In this document: one piece after another, positions 1 to 9,269 of the stretch
How the letters are laid out: every line of letters starts with the position of its first letter
Numbering within the stretch: position 1 is the stretch's first letter
DNA from: Halomonas sp. 7T
GTDB taxonomy: Bacteria; Pseudomonadota; Gammaproteobacteria; Pseudomonadales; Halomonadaceae
Length of the DNA stretch: 64,000 nucleotides
Reading direction: 5' to 3'
NCBI RefSeq assembly: GCF_025643255.1
Contig: NZ_CP087112.1
Span: 3,224,001-3,288,000 of the forward strand
Program-made: the position numbers and the translations under genes
The notes under the pieces: generated by a model
The model's input: the letters and a program-made list of their open reading frames with translations, nothing else
Database searches by the model: none
Told to the model about the DNA's origin: nothing

Positions 1-345
1 TAGCGTGGCCACCATCAAGCCTAGGTTGGCGCCGCTGGCCACGCCGAGCGTGGTGGGAGAGGCCAGCGGGTTGCGCAGCACCTGCTGCATCAATACCCCG
101 GCTAAACCCAGGCCAGCGCCTGCCAGCAGGGCCATCGCAAGCCGCGGCCAGAAGCTAAAGTGAATCACCGCCAGCGTTGGCGATAGCGGCGCGTCTAACG
201 TCCAAAGTTGGCGAATCGCCTCGCTAAGCGCAACAGGTGAGAGCGCAGAAACGCTAAGCAGTGCGGTCAGCGCCGCTAACAACAGCGTCAAAACGCTGGG
301 GTGATAGCGCGCTGGCAGGCTAGGCGTTAACGCATTAATTGTCAT
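1..345 (-). CDS. fhuB: Ferric hydroxamate ABC transporter permease FhuB, N-terminal fragment (cut by window edge)
   Basis: An open frame runs from an ATG at 345 to the window edge (115 codons, no stop). It encodes an inner-membrane permease of the FecCD/BtuC class that passes ferric siderophore into the cytoplasm. A hydrophobic first helix (about residues 18-40) is followed by a [19 protein letters not shown] segment and by [20 protein letters not shown], which closely matches the start of E. coli FhuB. The ATG lies inside the 3' end of fhuD (overlap 335-345), so the two are translationally coupled in a fhuC-fhuD-fhuB order. Whether it is a double-length FhuB or a single-length permease cannot be seen. 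Confidence 0.88.
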   Translation of the reverse strand, partial: MTINALTPSLPARYHPSVLTLLLAALTALLSVSALSPVALSEAIRQLWTLDAPLSPTLAVIHFSFWPRLAMALLAGAGLGLAGVLMQQVLRNPLASPTTLGVASGANLGLMVATL

Positions 346-1210
346 GCGCTGCCTCCAGTGCGGACACCAGCGTGCGTGCAAAGCGCTGTGCGGAAGGCAG
401 CGCACCAAAACTCCACGTCGGCGGTAAGGTAATCACGCGTCCTTCGCGAACGCTGGGCAAGTGCTGCCACAGGCCGCTGTTGGCCAGCGCAGCTTCAACG
501 CCAATGGGAAGCGGCTCAACGACTACCAGCTGGGCGTCTGGGTAGGCGGCTAACGCCTCGATACCGACCAGGGAAAAGCCCCAGGCGTTGGTGGGCGCTT
601 GCCAGGCATTGGTCATGTCTAGCTGCTCTAAAACAGCGTGATAGAGGCCATTCTTTCCAAATACCCGCACATGACGCTCATCCATAAACTGCACTATTAA
701 TAAAGGGGCGGTGGTGGGAGCGCGGGCTTTCAGACGGTCGATCAGCGCTTGTGTTGAGGCAATAAGAGTCTCGGCTTGCCGCTCGCGGTTAACCCGCTTA
801 CCCAGCTTTCGTGTTAGCCCCTGCATCTCATGCCATGTATCGCTGTCTGCCTGGTAAAGCGTCAGCGGCTCAACGGGAGCGATGCGCGATAGGCGCGCGG
901 TCAAATTGCTGAACATAGGCGAGATAAAAATGGCCTCAGGTGACAAGTCAGCGAGTAGCTCTAGGTTAGGCTGGGTGCGCAGTCCCAAGTCGGCCACTCT
1001 CTCTGAGATACGCGGTTCACCGACCCAGGCGTGGTAGGCGTCGATTTGCGCTACGCCGCTTAACGGCGCGTCCAGTGCGATCAGCGTTTCGGCAAGTGTC
1101 CAATCCAGCGTGGCCCACTGTGGCGATGCGCCACTGCTTAAGCCGCTGACGAGCATCAGACCCCAAAACAGCCATAAAGCCTGGAAGTGACGAAGCAGTC
1201 GTGTGCGCAT
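335..1210 (-). CDS. fhuD: Ferric hydroxamate periplasmic binding protein FhuD
   Basis: A 291-residue binding protein that captures ferric siderophore in the periplasm and hands it to the FhuB permease. It has an N-terminal hydrophobic export signal (about residues 8-28). Family sequences include [19 protein letters not shown] near residue 95 and [20 protein letters not shown] near 205, both close to E. coli FhuD, as is the overall length. The ATG at 1210 overlaps the fhuC stop as TGATG, indicating translational coupling. A TTG one codon upstream is also open but less likely. It acts with fhuC, fhuB, the nearby TonB receptor and fhuF. Confidence 0.9.
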   Translation of the reverse strand: MRTRLLRHFQALWLFWGLMLVSGLSSGASPQWATLDWTLAETLIALDAPLSGVAQIDAYHAWVGEPRISERVADLGLRTQPNLELLADLSPEAIFISPMFSNLTARLSRIAPVEPLTLYQADSDTWHEMQGLTRKLGKRVNRERQAETLIASTQALIDRLKARAPTTAPLLIVQFMDERHVRVFGKNGLYHAVLEQLDMTNAWQAPTNAWGFSLVGIEALAAYPDAQLVVVEPLPIGVEAALANSGLWQHLPSVREGRVITLPPTWSFGALPSAQRFARTLVSALEAAHDN

Positions 1211-1977
1211 CAAGCCACCACGGCAATCGGACGTTCAGACGTGGGGTGAGACACGATACGCATATCGATGCCGTAGATGGCGTGTAATGTGTCGCGCTGC
1301 ATTAAGCGTGCTGGGGGGCCATCGGCTAAGAGGCGGCCGCTATGCAGTGCGACCAGGCGGTCGCAGTAGCGGGCGGCCATATTAATATCGTGCAGCACGA
1401 TGATGACGCCTAAATCCAGCTCGTACGATAGCCGTTGAATAAGGGCTAATACCTCGACCTGATGGGCAATATCGAGCGCGGCGAGGGGCTCATCTAGTAG
1501 CAAAAACTGGCTTCCCTGGGCAAGTAACATGGCGAGCCAAATGCGCTGGCGTTCGCCACCGGAGAGCGTATCCACCAGACGGTCCACTAGTGCCTCGGTG
1601 TGCGTGAGTGCCAGCGCCCGCTCGACGGCCTCGCGGTCTTTCGCGGTGTGTCGGCCTAACAACCCATGCCATGGGTAGCGCCCCATCGCGACCAGTTCAC
1701 GGCCGGTTAAGTGCTCAGTGGGGGGCAAGTGCTGAGGGAGATAGGCCACTTGGCGGGCGAATTCACGCTGACCCCAATCACTCAGGCGGCGCTTGGCAAA
1801 ACGAATGTCGCCTTGTGAAGCGAGCTGCTGGCGAGCCAGCAGTTTTAGCAACGTGGATTTACCTGAACCGTTGTGGCCAATCAAGCCGCATACCTGGCCG
1901 GGTAAGAAGGTAGTGGTAGTGGCGTGCAGCAGCGCTTTATTGGCAACCTGAAAGCCTGCGGCGTTCACTTCAAACAT
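1210..1977 (-). CDS. fhuC: Ferric hydroxamate ABC transporter ATPase FhuC
   Basis: Cytoplasmic ATPase (255 aa) that drives siderophore import. Walker A is GHNGSGKST, the signature is LSGGERQR, Walker B is LLLDEPLAALD and the switch region is VLHDINMAARYCD. The VAYLPQHLPP and AMGRYPWHG segments are nearly identical to E. coli FhuC. I chose the ATG at 1977 because GGGAGAGG sits 5-6 bases upstream; a longer frame to 2019 has no comparable ribosome site. It is the first gene of the fhuC-fhuD-fhuB operon and is divergent from the TonB receptor, with a Fur-box-like sequence in the shared upstream region. Confidence 0.92.
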   Translation of the reverse strand: MFEVNAAGFQVANKALLHATTTTFLPGQVCGLIGHNGSGKSTLLKLLARQQLASQGDIRFAKRRLSDWGQREFARQVAYLPQHLPPTEHLTGRELVAMGRYPWHGLLGRHTAKDREAVERALALTHTEALVDRLVDTLSGGERQRIWLAMLLAQGSQFLLLDEPLAALDIAHQVEVLALIQRLSYELDLGVIIVLHDINMAARYCDRLVALHSGRLLADGPPARLMQRDTLHAIYGIDMRIVSHPTSERPIAVVA

Positions 1978-2101
1978 GGTGCCTCTCCCGCCCATGGACT
2001 CAGCGATAGGTAAATACATCAGCAGGAGCGAATTCTAAACAAATATAAATATTTATCAAACTCATTATTGTTTGGGAATTATTATCGTTGAAGCTTTGCA
2101 T

Positions 2102-2120
2102 GATAGTGATTACCATTTGC
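2102..2120. promoter_or_regulatory. Putative Fur box between fhuC and the TonB receptor
   Basis: GATAGTGATTACCATTTGC matches the 19-bp Fur consensus (GATAATGATAATCATTATC) at 14 positions. It lies in the 188-bp AT-rich gap between two divergent iron-uptake units, 46 bp before the receptor start, so one site could repress both under iron sufficiency. Direct binding is inferred. Confidence 0.65.
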
Positions 2121-2165
2121 CTCTGTAAAATATCCCATAACGATACCTAAAGAGGCGTACGTCTC

Positions 2166-4367
2166 ATGCTTGATCCTTTGCTCAAAGCTTCCCCATTACC
2201 CCCTCAGGCAACACCCCGTAAACCGCTGGTCAGCGCTATTCAGCATGCCCTGTTGATGTCAGCGGCTGGCTGTTTTGCCTTCGGTGCTTCGCCACTGTTC
2301 GCCCAGGAGGACACCGCCGCGCTAGACACAGTCACCGTTCAGGCTGAAGCCCTTTCGGTGGTTACTGAGGGCACAGAAAGTTACCGTACTCCCCTTACCA
2401 GCACTGCCACACGTCTTGATCTGACGCCCCGTGAAACACCCCAGTCCGTGTCGACAGTGACGCGTGCCCAACTAGATGACTTTCAGCTAGAAACCATCAA
2501 TGACGCGCTCGAAAGCGTGCCTGGCGTAACGGTTGAGCGCTTGGAAACTGATCGTACTTACTACTCTGCGCGTGGCTTTGAGGTCTCTAACTTTCAAGTC
2601 GACGGCCTGCGTGTGCCGATGCCTTATAACAATGTTCATGGTGATATGGACACCGCGATTTACGACCGCATCGAAGTGGTGCGTGGGGCTACTGGGTTGA
2701 TGTCTGGTTCAGGCAACCCGGCCGCGACGGTTAATTTTGTGCGCAAGCGTCCCACGGAAACGCCCCAAGCCTCTATCGCGGGCACGCTGGGGTCATGGGA
2801 TCATCGCCGTTTGGACGTGGATGTTTCTGGGCCGATGGATAATGCCGGTCGTATTCGTGGGCGGCTTGTTGCGTCGGGGATGCAGAGTGACTCGTACCTG
2901 GATCGGCTCAGTCGAGAGCGAGGGCTGCTCTATGGCGTGGTAGAAGCCGATGTGACGGATAGCACTCAACTGGCCGTGGGGCATACCTGGCAGCAGAACA
3001 ATTCTGACGGCAATATGTGGGGGTCACTGCCTAGCTACGATTCGGCGGGCAACCCGACTAACTATGCACGTAGTACATCTTCAGCGCCGGAATGGTCCTA
3101 CTGGGACGTCGAAACTCATCGCAGTTTTGTTGAACTCACTCAGCAGCTCACCGATACGTGGTCGTTGAAAGGGACGGTGACGCACCTGGATATGCGCTCT
3201 GACACTCAGCTGTTCTATATTTATGGCGCGCCGGATGCGGCCAGTGGACAAATCGACAGTAGTCAATTGACCTTGAGCCAGTACGAGCGTCATCTAGAGC
3301 AGTGGGTAGCGGATCTGCATGCTAAAGGTAATGTGGAGGCGTTTGGACGTACGCATCAGCTTATGACGGGCATCGACTGGAGCCAGAGCCGCAACCAGCA
3401 GGAGTCGCGCTATCCCGCCACGTCCGCCTCGACATCGCTCCCTTGGCTTGATGAATGGGATGGTCGTTATCCTGAGCCTTCTAGCTGGGCGGCGACGCCT
3501 GCCTCCGTTGGCGATGCCACTATTAAAGAGCGCAGTATTTACGGGGCTGCTCAGCTGGATCTCGCCGACCGCTGGACGGGCGTTGCCGGTACTCGGGTAA
3601 GTTGGTTTGATACCACGGGGGAGCAGTACGGGACCTCTCAAGCGACCGAAGCGAATGGGGTGGTCACGCCTTACCTGGGGGTGATTTATGATGTGACCGA
3701 TAACGCATCGCTCTACGCCAGCTATACCGAGATTTTCTCCCCGCAGACCGAAACGAACCGCAGCGGTGAGTACCTCGATCCTATCGATGGTAAGGCGCAC
3801 GAAGTCGGTATTAAGGCAGATATGTTCAATGGCGGTGCCGATGCGTCGCTCGCCATGTTCCGTATCGAACAGGATAACGTGGCTCAGCCAGACGGCACGC
3901 TGCCTGATGGTACCTCCGTGTATGTGGGGGGTAACGGCATCACCAGTGAAGGCGTTGAGGCGACAATCGCAGGTGAGCTAGCCCCAGGCTGGCAAGCGAG
4001 CATCGGCTATACCTACCTTGAAGTGGAGGATGCTGACGGTAATGCCGCCAACACCTATATTCCCCGCAACATGGTGAGGGCTTCTACCAGTTATCGCCCA
4101 GCCAATATGGATCAGCTTAAAGTGGGCGCTCGGCTGCGCTGGCAGGATGCGATTGAACGCGAGCAGGACTTAGCTGAAGGTAAAACGCGCCAAGACGCCT
4201 ATGCGCTGGTCGACTTAATGGCTAGCTACGACTTTAGCGAGCGGTTAACCGGCTCGCTGAACATTAATAACGTCACGGATGAGAAATACCACACCAGCCT
4301 CAAGTGGGATCAAAGCTTTTATGGCGCACCGCGGCATGTGATGGCCAATATTACCTGGCGTTATTAA
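2166..4367 (+). CDS. TonB-dependent ferric siderophore receptor (FpvA/FhuE-like)
   Basis: Outer-membrane receptor, 733 aa, importing a ferric siderophore with energy from TonB. The N-terminus holds an export signal with a hydrophobic core ending in ALA-like FAFGASPLFAQ (cleavage near residue 47). The TonB box region DTVTVQA follows directly, so there is no N-terminal signalling (STN) domain. The plug domain contains LTPRETPQSVSTVTRAQLDD and RGFEVSNFQVDG, then a 22-strand barrel ending in an aromatic residue (ITWRY). The closing motif FYGAPRHVM is typical of hydroxamate or pyoverdine-type receptors. It is divergent from fhuCDB and convergent with fhuF, overlapping it by 4 bases. The siderophore cannot be deduced; neighbours suggest a hydroxamate. 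Confidence 0.92.
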   Translation: MLDPLLKASPLPPQATPRKPLVSAIQHALLMSAAGCFAFGASPLFAQEDTAALDTVTVQAEALSVVTEGTESYRTPLTSTATRLDLTPRETPQSVSTVTRAQLDDFQLETINDALESVPGVTVERLETDRTYYSARGFEVSNFQVDGLRVPMPYNNVHGDMDTAIYDRIEVVRGATGLMSGSGNPAATVNFVRKRPTETPQASIAGTLGSWDHRRLDVDVSGPMDNAGRIRGRLVASGMQSDSYLDRLSRERGLLYGVVEADVTDSTQLAVGHTWQQNNSDGNMWGSLPSYDSAGNPTNYARSTSSAPEWSYWDVETHRSFVELTQQLTDTWSLKGTVTHLDMRSDTQLFYIYGAPDAASGQIDSSQLTLSQYERHLEQWVADLHAKGNVEAFGRTHQLMTGIDWSQSRNQQESRYPATSASTSLPWLDEWDGRYPEPSSWAATPASVGDATIKERSIYGAAQLDLADRWTGVAGTRVSWFDTTGEQYGTSQATEANGVVTPYLGVIYDVTDNASLYASYTEIFSPQTETNRSGEYLDPIDGKAHEVGIKADMFNGGADASLAMFRIEQDNVAQPDGTLPDGTSVYVGGNGITSEGVEATIAGELAPGWQASIGYTYLEVEDADGNAANTYIPRNMVRASTSYRPANMDQLKVGARLRWQDAIEREQDLAEGKTRQDAYALVDLMASYDFSERLTGSLNINNVTDEKYHTSLKWDQSFYGAPRHVMANITWRY

Positions 4368-5149
4368 ACGCGCTGTTTGCTGCCCTCTTTACGTCCACGC
4401 CCGTGCACCGCGCGGGCTTTTTTTGTGTCGGCTTTTTCGTGGCGACGCTTGCAAGCAATCGGGCAGTTATCGCAATAGCCAAGCGCTGGAATACGATAGC
4501 GCAAGCAGCACAGGCGCCGCTTGCGTTTACCATCGGCGCCCACACTAACCGGTTGATAGAGCGGGTTTAGTTGGCCATCTGGGCGCTGGCGTTGAGTTAA
4601 AATGGCATGGGCTTCAGCCAGACGCTGCGGCTCGACGCTGGGGTGCGCGGCAAACACGTCGGTGAAGTAATCAAAGTAAGTGCCGGCATTATTCCAAAAC
4701 ACCCGAGGGGATACGCCGGAGAGTGAGGCCAGTGTCGCAATAACAGAGGTAAGGTGTGCGTCTATCAATAGGGAGAAAACGGCAAAAGGCTCGCTGGTTT
4801 GTGGCGCACTGCCCTCGTGGGCAAAATGCAGGCGTTCGGTACGGCGGCTGTCGGAGAGATGCAGTGCCACTTGATTAAGGGCTAAGGGAAGCTGGCGACT
4901 TAGCAGAAGATGCGCGGCCAGCGCTGGTGCAATCACGGCGCTGAAATGCCACCGCGACCACAGCGAGGCGCTGGCTTTTAGGTCGTCGCTGTTTAAATCA
5001 GCCGCACCAAAATGCAGCACATGCTGGCGTAGTTGTGCGGCGTCGGACAGCGCTTCGCCTGGTAATAGCGGCGTTGGGGGCCGTGGCCCGAAAGAGGGCG
5101 CAGTGAATGCGCTAAGGGCATCTTGATAGAGCCACTGCAGTGACGACAT
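4364..5149 (-). CDS. fhuF: Siderophore-iron reductase FhuF
   Basis: Cytoplasmic [2Fe-2S] protein of the FhuF family (261 aa, the usual length), which reduces ferric hydroxamate siderophores to release iron. The C-terminal cluster ligands are visible as C-C-x10-C-x2-C (CCLRYRIPALGYCDNC near residue 215-230), the characteristic FhuF pattern. The ATG at 5149 is preceded by AAGGAG at 5-base spacing; a GTG two codons earlier is less likely. A basic tail of about 30 residues follows the cluster. That tail is encoded over the transcription terminator of the facing TonB receptor gene. A Fur-box-like site lies 72 bp upstream. Confidence 0.9.
   Translation of the reverse strand: MSSLQWLYQDALSAFTAPSFGPRPPTPLLPGEALSDAAQLRQHVLHFGAADLNSDDLKASASLWSRWHFSAVIAPALAAHLLLSRQLPLALNQVALHLSDSRRTERLHFAHEGSAPQTSEPFAVFSLLIDAHLTSVIATLASLSGVSPRVFWNNAGTYFDYFTDVFAAHPSVEPQRLAEAHAILTQRQRPDGQLNPLYQPVSVGADGKRKRRLCCLRYRIPALGYCDNCPIACKRRHEKADTKKARAVHGRGRKEGSKQRV
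4399..4424 (+). terminator. Intrinsic terminator of the TonB receptor gene, inside the fhuF 3' end
   Basis: An 8-bp stem (4399-4406 with 4410-4417, one G-T pair, ACC loop) is followed by seven T residues on the plus strand. It begins 32 bp after the receptor stop codon, but lies within the last codons of the opposing fhuF frame. Confidence 0.75.
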
Positions 5150-5220
5150 CGGCACTCCTTGAGCAACACAGGCAACGATTTGCCGTGCGCTACAGTAGCA
5201 GGAGAGGCACAGTTGTCAAT

Positions 5221-5239
5221 GATTGTGATTATCATTTTC
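5221..5239. promoter_or_regulatory. Putative Fur box upstream of fhuF
   Basis: GATTGTGATTATCATTTTC matches the 19-bp Fur consensus at 15 of 19 positions. It lies 72 bp upstream of the fhuF ATG, in the gap between ubiK and fhuF (both minus strand), consistent with iron-repressed transcription. Confidence 0.65.
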
Positions 5240-5296
5240 ATCACAAGGCGGCGGTAAGCGTCTCAGCGCACTACCGCCGTGGTGAAGCGCTAGCAG

Positions 5297-5659
5297 TTAC
5301 TCTTCGGAAGCGTTTGGCTTCTCAGCAGTGCTTGGTTGAACAGGCTTGGTCGTGTCAGTGTGCTCAGGTGTCGGCGGGGCCTCGGCTTCAAGCGGCGTGG
5401 TGTTGTTTGCCACAGAGGCTTCCACTGCTGCTTCAAGGCTAGCCACTTGACGCTCCAGGGCTTCAACGCGGGAGCGCGTGCGCTGCAATACATCCATCAA
5501 AATATCAAAGTCTTCCCGTGAGACTAGCTCCAGCCTGTCAAAGGCACCACGTACTACCTGCTGCACGCCTTTTTGAATATCTTCCGGGGCTTGAGACGCG
5601 TTCTGCAAACGATCCCCAATTTGCTGGGCTAAACGGCTGATGCGATCTTGAGGCGCCAT
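5297..5659 (-). CDS. ubiK: Ubiquinone biosynthesis accessory factor UbiK (YqiC, BMFP family)
   Basis: A small 120-residue coiled-coil protein of the BMFP/YqiC family, now called UbiK. It assists the soluble UbiJ-containing complex of ubiquinone synthesis. The conserved part is residues 1-80: an N-terminal amphipathic helix with RISRLAQQIGDRL, then VSREDFDILMDVLQRTR and a heptad-rich ALERQVASLEAAV trimerisation coil. The last 40 residues are acidic, Pro/Thr-rich and probably disordered. The start has AAGGAG seven bases upstream. It stands alone here; the following glnK points the other way. Confidence 0.85.
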   Translation of the reverse strand: MAPQDRISRLAQQIGDRLQNASQAPEDIQKGVQQVVRGAFDRLELVSREDFDILMDVLQRTRSRVEALERQVASLEAAVEASVANNTTPLEAEAPPTPEHTDTTKPVQPSTAEKPNASEE

Positions 5660-6346
<687 letters not shown>

Positions 6347-6406
6347 ACAAGGCTCTCTGGTCTGTTTTTTACGTATAACTTCTCTTAAAGCAACGGGGAA
6401 CACCTC

Positions 6407-7654
6407 ATGAATGAGTTAGCTGATTTGAGCTATGCGCTCGATACGTTTTACTTCTTGATTTGCGGCGTGCTGGTCATGTGGATGGCTGCTGGCTTCTCAA
6501 TGCTTGAAGCTGGTTTGGTGCGTTCGAAAAACACCGCCGAAATTCTGACCAAAAATATCGCGCTGTTTGCCATTGCCTGCACCATGTACCTGCTGGTGGG
6601 CTATTACATTATGTATTCCAGCAGCGCGGGGGGCTTCCTGCCCAATCTAGGCTTCTTAATTGGCGCTGAAAACAGCGTGGATGCGGTCACCGCAGGCGGC
6701 GACGATGCGCCTTACTACTCCATGCGTTCTGACTTTTTCTTCCAGGTCGTGTTTGTCGCCACTGCGATGTCGATTGTCTCGGGTGCGGTTGCCGAGCGTA
6801 TGAAACTGTGGGCGTTCCTGGCCTTTGCGGTGGTGATGACCGCCTTTATCTATCCGGTGTCTGGTTACTGGACCTGGGGCGGCGGCTGGTTGTCTGAGGT
6901 CGGCTACTCTGATTACGCGGGTTCTGGCATTGTACACATGGCCGGTGCTGCCGCTGCTTTAGCCGGTGTACTGGTGCTTGGCCCACGTAAAGGTAAGTAC
7001 GGTAAAGATGGTTCTATCCACGCGATTCCAGGCGCCAATATGCCGCTGGCAACGCTGGGTACCTTTATTCTGTGGATGGGCTGGTTTGGCTTCAACGGTG
7101 GTTCGGAGCTGAAAATGTCCGACATCAGCTCTGCTAACAACGTTGCCCAGGTATTTGTTAACACCAATGCGGCGGCGGCGGGTGGTGTGCTTGCTGCGCT
7201 GATTCTCGCCAAGCTGTGGTTCCGTAAAGCGGATCTCACCATGGCGCTTAACGGTGCCCTGGCCGGTCTGGTTGCGATTACCGCTGATCCGCTGTCGCCT
7301 TCTGCGCTTGGTGCGGCGGTTATTGGTGCAGTGGGCGGCTTGATTGTTGTCGTGGCTATCGTCTCGCTGGACAAGCTGAAGCTTGATGATCCGGTCGGTG
7401 CGATCTCGGTACACGGCGTGGTAGGCATCTGGGGCGTACTGGCGGTGCCGTTAACCAATGGCGATGCTTCTTTCGGCGCACAGCTGATCGGTATTGTGGG
7501 TATCTTTGGTTGGGTATTCATCGCAAGCATGGCGGTATGGCTGGTACTGAAAGCCATCATGGGGATTCGCGTTAGCGAAGAAGAAGAGTACGAAGGTGTC
7601 GATATCGCAGAGTGCGGTCTTGAAGCCTACCCCGAGTTTAGCGTGAAGAAATAA
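6407..7654 (+). CDS. amtB: Ammonium channel AmtB
   Basis: Inner-membrane ammonium/ammonia channel of 415 aa with about 11 membrane helices. Family landmarks are AGFSMLEAGLVRSKN near residue 30, the first pore histidine in GIVHMAGAAAAL near 178, and the second in AISVHGVVGIWG near 335. There is no obvious cleaved signal; the first helix starts near residue 12. The acidic tail (EEEEYEGVD) is cytoplasmic. It is placed between two PII genes, which block the channel through their T-loops when nitrogen is plentiful. Confidence 0.94.
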   Translation: MNELADLSYALDTFYFLICGVLVMWMAAGFSMLEAGLVRSKNTAEILTKNIALFAIACTMYLLVGYYIMYSSSAGGFLPNLGFLIGAENSVDAVTAGGDDAPYYSMRSDFFFQVVFVATAMSIVSGAVAERMKLWAFLAFAVVMTAFIYPVSGYWTWGGGWLSEVGYSDYAGSGIVHMAGAAAALAGVLVLGPRKGKYGKDGSIHAIPGANMPLATLGTFILWMGWFGFNGGSELKMSDISSANNVAQVFVNTNAAAAGGVLAALILAKLWFRKADLTMALNGALAGLVAITADPLSPSALGAAVIGAVGGLIVVVAIVSLDKLKLDDPVGAISVHGVVGIWGVLAVPLTNGDASFGAQLIGIVGIFGWVFIASMAVWLVLKAIMGIRVSEEEEYEGVDIAECGLEAYPEFSVKK

Positions 7655-7677
7655 GCATCAGCATCCTTACGCTAGCC

Positions 7678-7708
7678 AGGCCTCCCCATGTGGGAGGCCT
7701 GTTTGCTT
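7678..7708 (+). terminator. Hairpin terminator after amtB
   Basis: AGGCCTCCC pairs with GGGAGGCCT (9 bp, 5-base loop) 24 bp after the amtB stop, with a short weak T-rich tail. It separates amtB from the second PII gene, suggesting that gene has its own promoter or depends on readthrough. Confidence 0.6.
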
Positions 7709-7825
7709 GAGGGCATTCTTTCCATCCATTGGCGTTGATTTTTTATTCTCTGCCGGTAGCGGTGTATGCTTAATAGCAACGGGTGATGGGCTTTAACACA
7801 GTGGCCCGCCAACCTTCGACAATAG

Positions 7826-8188
<363 letters not shown>

Positions 8189-8221
8189 CCGCGACGGGTG
8201 CTCAGCCGCCTAAGATTATCA

Positions 8222-8258
8222 AAACGCCCCGCTAAACAGCTTGTTTAGCGGGGCGTTT
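8222..8258. terminator. Strong bidirectional terminator between glnK and fpr
   Basis: A perfect 16-bp stem (8222-8237 with 8243-8258) with a 5-base AGCTT loop. A-rich and T-rich flanks sit on both sides, between convergent genes. Confidence 0.9.
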
Positions 8259-8298
8259 CATTTCACGTAACGGCGCCTAGCACGACGATGACGGGGCG

Positions 8299-9075
8299 TT
8301 ACTTTTCAACGAATGCACGCTCAATCACGTAATCGCCCGGCTCGCCCATCCGCGGGGAGATGTTCAGGCCCAGCTCGTCGAGCAGTGCGCTGGTGTCGTC
8401 GAGCATGGCAGGGCTTCCGCAAATCATTGCGCGGTCTTGGCGCGGATCAATCGGCGGAAGGCCGGTATCTTCAAACAGCTTGCCACTGCGGATATGGTCG
8501 GTTAGGCGACCCATGGTGTGGAACTCTTCACGGGTGACCGTGGGGTAGTACACCAGCTTCTCAGCGATCTCTTCGCCCAGATATTCGTGAGCAGGCAGCT
8601 CTTTGGTGATGAAGTCGGCGTAGGCCAATTCAGACACTTCACGCACGCCGTGAATCAGTACCACTTTCTCAAACCGCTCATACACTTCAGGGTCTTGGAT
8701 CAGGCTCATAAATGGTGCAAGACCGGTGCCGGTGGAGAGCATGTAAAGGTTACGACCCGGCAGCAGGTCGTCGCATACCAGCGTGCCGGTGGGCTTGCGG
8801 CTGACCATGATCTGATCGCCCACTTTTAAGTGCTGTAGGCGTGAGGTGAGCGGGCCATCGGGCACTTTAATGCTGAAGAATTCCAGGTGGTCTTCGTAGT
8901 TGGGGCTGGCAATAGAGTAAGCGCGCATCAGCGGTTTGCCGTTGACTTCCAAACCGATCATCACAAACTGGCCGTTCTTAAAGCGCAGGCTGCGTTCGCG
9001 AGTGGTGCGAAAGCTAAACAGCGTATCGTTCCAGTGGTGAACGCTGAGAACTTCTTCCAGGGCAAACTTGCTCAT
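8299..9075 (-). CDS. fpr: Ferredoxin/flavodoxin-NADP+ reductase Fpr
   Basis: A 258-residue FAD enzyme of the bacterial (subclass IB) ferredoxin-NADP reductase family. It exchanges electrons between NADPH and ferredoxin or flavodoxin in the cytosol and is usually induced by oxidative stress. Visible motifs are RAYSIAS (FAD isoalloxazine binding), STGTGLAPFMSL (NADP pyrophosphate) and the C-terminal YVIERAFVEK typical of this subclass. The ATG at 9075 has AAGGAG five bases upstream; the frame extends seven codons further without a better start. It is divergent from a LysR gene, as in Pseudomonas where FinR controls fpr. Confidence 0.92.
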   Translation of the reverse strand: MSKFALEEVLSVHHWNDTLFSFRTTRERSLRFKNGQFVMIGLEVNGKPLMRAYSIASPNYEDHLEFFSIKVPDGPLTSRLQHLKVGDQIMVSRKPTGTLVCDDLLPGRNLYMLSTGTGLAPFMSLIQDPEVYERFEKVVLIHGVREVSELAYADFITKELPAHEYLGEEIAEKLVYYPTVTREEFHTMGRLTDHIRSGKLFEDTGLPPIDPRQDRAMICGSPAMLDDTSALLDELGLNISPRMGEPGDYVIERAFVEK

Positions 9076-9196
9076 GCTAACTCCTTCAGTGGACAAAGGG
9101 CCTAAGCCTTATCTGGCATATTCTAAAAAAGAATAAAATATAGCTAAATATGATGCTGCTAATTCTAAATAAAGGGTGGTATATCTGTTAAGCAAA

Positions 9197-9229
9197 TTAT
9201 CTTGATAACGCTTATCTTTAAAATAGATA
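9197..9229. promoter_or_regulatory. Inverted repeats in the fpr-finR intergenic region
   Basis: Two nearby dyads occur: TTATC-N2-GATAA (9197-9208) and TATCT-N7-AGATA (9213-9229). The second contains the T-N11-A spacing typical of LysR operators. They lie in the 194-bp AT-rich gap between fpr and the LysR gene and are the best candidate FinR-binding sites. Confidence 0.45.
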
Positions 9230-9269
9230 TAGCGTTTTTCGCCGATCACTCTACAGATAGGTTCTGGTC

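Noticed and set aside
3294..3800. Minus-strand open frame inside the TonB receptor gene
   Set aside because: Arg-rich shadow translation with no recognisable domain; the plus-strand receptor is certain.
5249..5279. Hairpin CGGCGGTA/TACCGCCG after ubiK as a terminator
   Set aside because: 8-bp stem with a 15-base loop and no T-tract on the minus strand; too weak to call.
5140..5442. Plus-strand 100-codon frame over the fhuF-ubiK gap
   Set aside because: It overlaps both genes and the Fur site, with no family features.
6913..7560. Long minus-strand open frame inside amtB (215 codons)
   Set aside because: It is a compositional shadow of amtB with no family sequence, start signal or separate promoter.
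7735..7770. Sigma-54 or sigma-70 promoter for the second glnK
   Set aside because: GG/GC spacing is 11 rather than 10, and the TTGATT/TATGCT pair is 24 bases apart.
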